From IMG/VR virus record IMGVR_UViG_3300035698_017052, positions 1 to 25,778 of that record: a stretch of 25,778 nucleotides of DNA. One strand, given 5' to 3'. Shown here one piece after another: positions 23,084-25,778 of this stretch (the first letter of the stretch is position 1; each line of letters begins with the position of its first letter). The notes below the pieces were generated by a model that saw only the letters and a program-made list of their open reading frames with translations, was not told the DNA's origin and searched no databases. Source of the DNA: a virus. The translations under genes and the position numbers were made by a program.

Positions 23084-24979
23084 ATGTCTTATAAGAACAC
23101 GAATAAAGAGCTATTGGATTGGATTAGTTTATTTTTATTGAAAAATGATACAGCTTTGTATTCGGCAAGGGTTAGAGATAAATTTTTAAAGAATAGTTAT
23201 TTAGATAATTATAATGAAGTAGTTGGTTTAACTTCATTTTTAGAAGAAGACGTAAAAGTTTCAGAGAGATTATATTGTATATTGAACGATATTTATAATA
23301 TAGTTATATGTGGTTCGAGTAGTTGTAATAATGAAGTTAAATTTGTAAAATTTCGTATGGGATATAAAAGTTATTGTTGTAATAAATGCCAGAGATTAGA
23401 TCAAGAAAATATTAATATTAAACAACTAGACAGCAACAAGAAGACATGTTTAGAAAAGTATGGTGTAGAAAATGTATTTCAACTCGAAGAAGTTAAAGAG
23501 AAAATAAAAGAAACTTGCGTAGAGAAGTACGGTGTAGAAAATTCTTTTCAATCTGTAGAAGTTAGAGCCAAGCAAAAAGAAACAATGGTTGAACGTTATA
23601 GTGCAGACCATAACATGAGGTCAGATTTTTTAAAAGAAAGATTGAAAGAGAGGTATGGCGGTATATTTCCTATGCATAGCGAGGAAAGTAAACAAAAAAT
23701 AGAAGAAACTTTTGATAAGAAATACGGCGGACGCTTTGCTGGTTCTCCTATTATTAAAGATAAAATTAAAAAAACTGTTAAAGAGAGATACAACGTAGAT
23801 TGGATAACAAAATCTAAATTTATTAAGAATAAGATAAAACACACTGTTAAAGAAAGATATGGTGTAGATCATGCCATGCAATCTCCTATTATCAAAGATA
23901 AGATAAAAAAAACTTGCCAAGAAAGATATAGAGTAAATTCACCTTCTCAAATAAAATTAAATGACAAGAACATGTTAGATAAACTACATGATAAAGAGTG
24001 GTTAAAGCATCAACACCATGATTTAAAGAAATCGTGTATTGATATTACAAAGGAATTTAATTTAAATCGTGGAACTATAATATATTTCATGTCCAAAAGT
24101 GGAATAGATGTAAAAAGGTATCCTTCTTCTTCTTTAGAAAAAGAAATAGCTAATTATATTAATATTGAAAATATACAAACCAATACAAGAAAGATAATAC
24201 CTCCACTAGAGTTGGATATTTATTTGCCAGATTATAATTTAGCTATAGAATATAATGGATTATATTGGCATTCTTTGCATAATAAAGATTATCATTTGAA
24301 CAAAACAGAGAAGTGTGCAGAAAAAGGAATTCAATTATTACATATATTCGAGAGCGAATGGTTGGATTCAACTAAACGGGATATATGGAAAAGTATAATT
24401 AGTAATAAACTTGGTAGAAATAATACAATATATGCTAGAAAAACTGAGATTAAAGAAATAACTGACAATAAACAAATAAAAGAATTTTTAGATAATAATC
24501 ATTTACAATGCTTTGTTGGAAGTTCTATAAAACTAGGCTTGTTTTATTCTGATGAATTAGTTAGTCTTATGATGTTTGGCAAAAGTAGATTTAGTAAGAA
24601 ATATGAATGGGAGATGATTAGATTTTGTAACAAGAAATTTCTTTCTGTAGTAGGCGGTGCTAGTAAATTATATAAATATTTTGTTAGAAATTATAAACCT
24701 AAGAGTGTGGTTAGTTATGCAGATAGAAGATACAGTGATGGAGGTTTATATAGGCAGTTGGGGTTTGAGCTTAGTCATAATAGTGATCCTAATTATTGGT
24801 ATTTCAAAAATAATGAGTTTGTACTGTATAATAGAATTCATTTTCAGAAGCATAAACTTTCGCTTTTATTAGAAAAATTTGATTCTAATATAACAGAGGT
24901 AGAGAATATGACAGAAAATGGTTATTTGCGAATTTTTGATTGTGGTAATATGGTTTATTATAATCTAATAAATAGTTAA
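23084..24979 (+). CDS. modular homing-type endonuclease, copy F
   Basis: 631 residues. Parts: KVSERLYCILNDI, a Cys cluster (CGSSSC, then CCNKC), eight KYG-type repeats with some slippage in spacing (19-23 residues), an HTH-like segment (ITKEFNLNRGTIIYFMSK), the nuclease core (ELDIYLPDYNLAIEYNGLYW, then LLHIFESEW) and the GNAT-like domain, closest to copies A and C (VVSYADRRYSDGGLY). It fills the space between the gp13 start (23015, divergent) and the stop of the next structural gene (24990), ending 10 bases from that stop. No good ribosome binding site before the ATG at 23084. No scar of a duplicated neighbour seen. Confidence 0.86.
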   Translation: MSYKNTNKELLDWISLFLLKNDTALYSARVRDKFLKNSYLDNYNEVVGLTSFLEEDVKVSERLYCILNDIYNIVICGSSSCNNEVKFVKFRMGYKSYCCNKCQRLDQENINIKQLDSNKKTCLEKYGVENVFQLEEVKEKIKETCVEKYGVENSFQSVEVRAKQKETMVERYSADHNMRSDFLKERLKERYGGIFPMHSEESKQKIEETFDKKYGGRFAGSPIIKDKIKKTVKERYNVDWITKSKFIKNKIKHTVKERYGVDHAMQSPIIKDKIKKTCQERYRVNSPSQIKLNDKNMLDKLHDKEWLKHQHHDLKKSCIDITKEFNLNRGTIIYFMSKSGIDVKRYPSSSLEKEIANYINIENIQTNTRKIIPPLELDIYLPDYNLAIEYNGLYWHSLHNKDYHLNKTEKCAEKGIQLLHIFESEWLDSTKRDIWKSIISNKLGRNNTIYARKTEIKEITDNKQIKEFLDNNHLQCFVGSSIKLGLFYSDELVSLMMFGKSRFSKKYEWEMIRFCNKKFLSVVGGASKLYKYFVRNYKPKSVVSYADRRYSDGGLYRQLGFELSHNSDPNYWYFKNNEFVLYNRIHFQKHKLSLLLEKFDSNITEVENMTENGYLRIFDCGNMVYYNLINS

Positions 24980-24989
24980 GATTATAATA

Positions 24990-25778
24990 TCAATCTGCTA
25001 CTGCAACAAATGGTTCGTTTTGAATTGATTTAACACCATCTTTTCTCATGCTTAAGAAATATGTTATTCCAGCATCAAGAAGGAAAGTAGCTTTTCCATT
25101 ACTATTAGTTTGAAGGGTACCAGCAATTACACGTCTTCCAATAAGATCTGTAGTAATCCATACGCTGGCATCAGCTATTGCGACTGAATCAACGACAATT
25201 CTAATAGTTACTCTGTCGGCTCCAGAACCAGCAGCGCTAGGTATATCATCTATTTGGCCGGAAAGCGTCTCTAGCGTATCAGTCTCGCTTCCTGTGCGTG
25301 CCACTCTCTCGCTTTCTATATCAATTAAAATATCAGCTATAATATCTACAGTATTATTTGTGGTCATGGTGAATATTGCAGGATCTGATTCAAGAGTAAT
25401 AGTTTTTGTTGTTCCGATATAATTTAATACTCTTCCAACAGCTTTTTGCGATGAATCTAGGTGATTTGTAATGATGATTTTGGAATTGTTATATGCATCA
25501 TCATCTGATGACCCGTCATTTAATGTAAAATTAGTTTGCGATGCTAAAGTAGCTATAGTTGTATTTTTAAGTAAATCAGAACTTGATTCTCCTCCCCCTG
25601 CCGTTTGTCTAATAGATGTTTGGAAAATCCAACCACCGGTTCCTGTTATTTCAAAATCATTAGCGGCAACTGTTATTTTTTGATTTTTAAAGGTGATTCT
25701 AATTGAGTCGTTTTCGGCATAACCAGTACCAGAATCAAAAACTTCATCGTAATAGATAAGACCGTCAGCTTCAGAGCA
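24990..25778 (-). CDS. phage structural protein, partial (5' end beyond window)
   Basis: The frame is open from the right edge to the TGA at 24990-24992, so the ATG at 25365-25367 is internal. The order is a beta-rich part (GLIYYDEVFDSGTGYAENDS), a block typical of phage tail or appendage proteins (SSDDDAYNNSKIIITN, KAVGRVLNYIGTTKTITLE-SDPAIF, NTVDIIADILID), a helical linker (SETDTLETLSGQIDDI) and a C-terminal Ig/carboxypeptidase-regulatory-like beta domain (VTIRIVVDSVAIADASVWIT, then NSNGKATFLLDAGITYFLSM). Probably a tail, neck-whisker or fibre-associated protein, by position just upstream of gp13. About 263 residues are visible. Confidence 0.6.
   Translation of the reverse strand, partial: CSEADGLIYYDEVFDSGTGYAENDSIRITFKNQKITVAANDFEITGTGGWIFQTSIRQTAGGGESSSDLLKNTTIATLASQTNFTLNDGSSDDDAYNNSKIIITNHLDSSQKAVGRVLNYIGTTKTITLESDPAIFTMTTNNTVDIIADILIDIESERVARTGSETDTLETLSGQIDDIPSAAGSGADRVTIRIVVDSVAIADASVWITTDLIGRRVIAGTLQTNSNGKATFLLDAGITYFLSMRKDGVKSIQNEPFVAVAD

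Noticed and set aside
23596-23920. Minus-strand Phe/Leu-rich frames under the endonuclease repeats
   Set aside because: They mirror the Lys-rich repeats of copy F, as 4023-4277 does for copy A; no independent coding support.
1-25778. tRNA, rRNA or other structured RNA genes
   Set aside because: I saw no cloverleaf with a T-loop consensus and no rRNA-like stretch by eye; a tRNAscan/Infernal run would decide.

Overview
The window is part of a tailed-phage genome (contractile-tail myovirus, T4-like module) cut from a larger, probably large-genome or metagenome-assembled phage. The evidence is a leftward (minus-strand) series of late structural genes in the T4 order: neck protein gp13 (22068-23015), two gp14-like neck genes (15979-16557 and 9027-9578), tail completion/sheath-stabilising gp15 (7433-8251), tail sheath gp18 (936-3581), tail tube gp19 (256-867) and a second, frameshifted tube paralogue running off the left edge. 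Small unrecognised structural-type genes lie between them. A partial structural gene runs off the right edge (24990-25778). The T4 gp16/gp17 terminase genes are not between gp15 and gp18. The host cannot be told from the sequence.

Almost every gap in this late cluster is filled by AT-rich genes on the opposite (plus) strand. Five are full-length paralogues of one modular endonuclease family (3819-5549, 5546-7210, 9613-11895, 20182-22098, 23084-24979), and a sixth is a C-terminal remnant (19570-20004). Each full copy reads: zinc-finger-like Cys cluster, array of about 23-residue KYGVE repeats (3 to 14 units), helix-turn-helix-like segment, Vsr/PD-(D/E)XK-like nuclease core, GNAT-like C-terminal domain. 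They look like free-standing homing endonucleases. Two left scars: a 36-codon second copy of the gp13 3' end (20001-20111) and a 34-codon second copy of the gp14 5' end (11871-11972). This suggests that invading copies cut inside the neck genes and supplied a replacement end of the target gene.

Two other plus-strand accessory islands are present. The first (12023-15996) is a compact four-gene operon: a possible PaaK-like adenylate-forming enzyme, a zinc-ribbon protein, a 69-residue Cys/Gly-rich peptide with a strong ribosome binding site, and a B12-binding-type radical SAM enzyme. It looks like a phage-borne biosynthetic cluster for a ribosomally made, post-translationally modified peptide (RiPP), and is the best candidate here for an undescribed system. 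The second (17404-19574) holds a 54-residue MerR-type DNA-binding protein, a broken small ORF and a secreted two-domain protein with slippage-prone repeats; its end runs straight into the endonuclease remnant.

Regulatory signals include an 18-bp perfect hairpin burying the Shine-Dalgarno sequence of one endonuclease (20140-20181), two T4-late-promoter-like TATAAATA boxes on the minus strand, and intergenic inverted repeats. Most minus-strand structural genes have clear AAGGAG-type ribosome binding sites.
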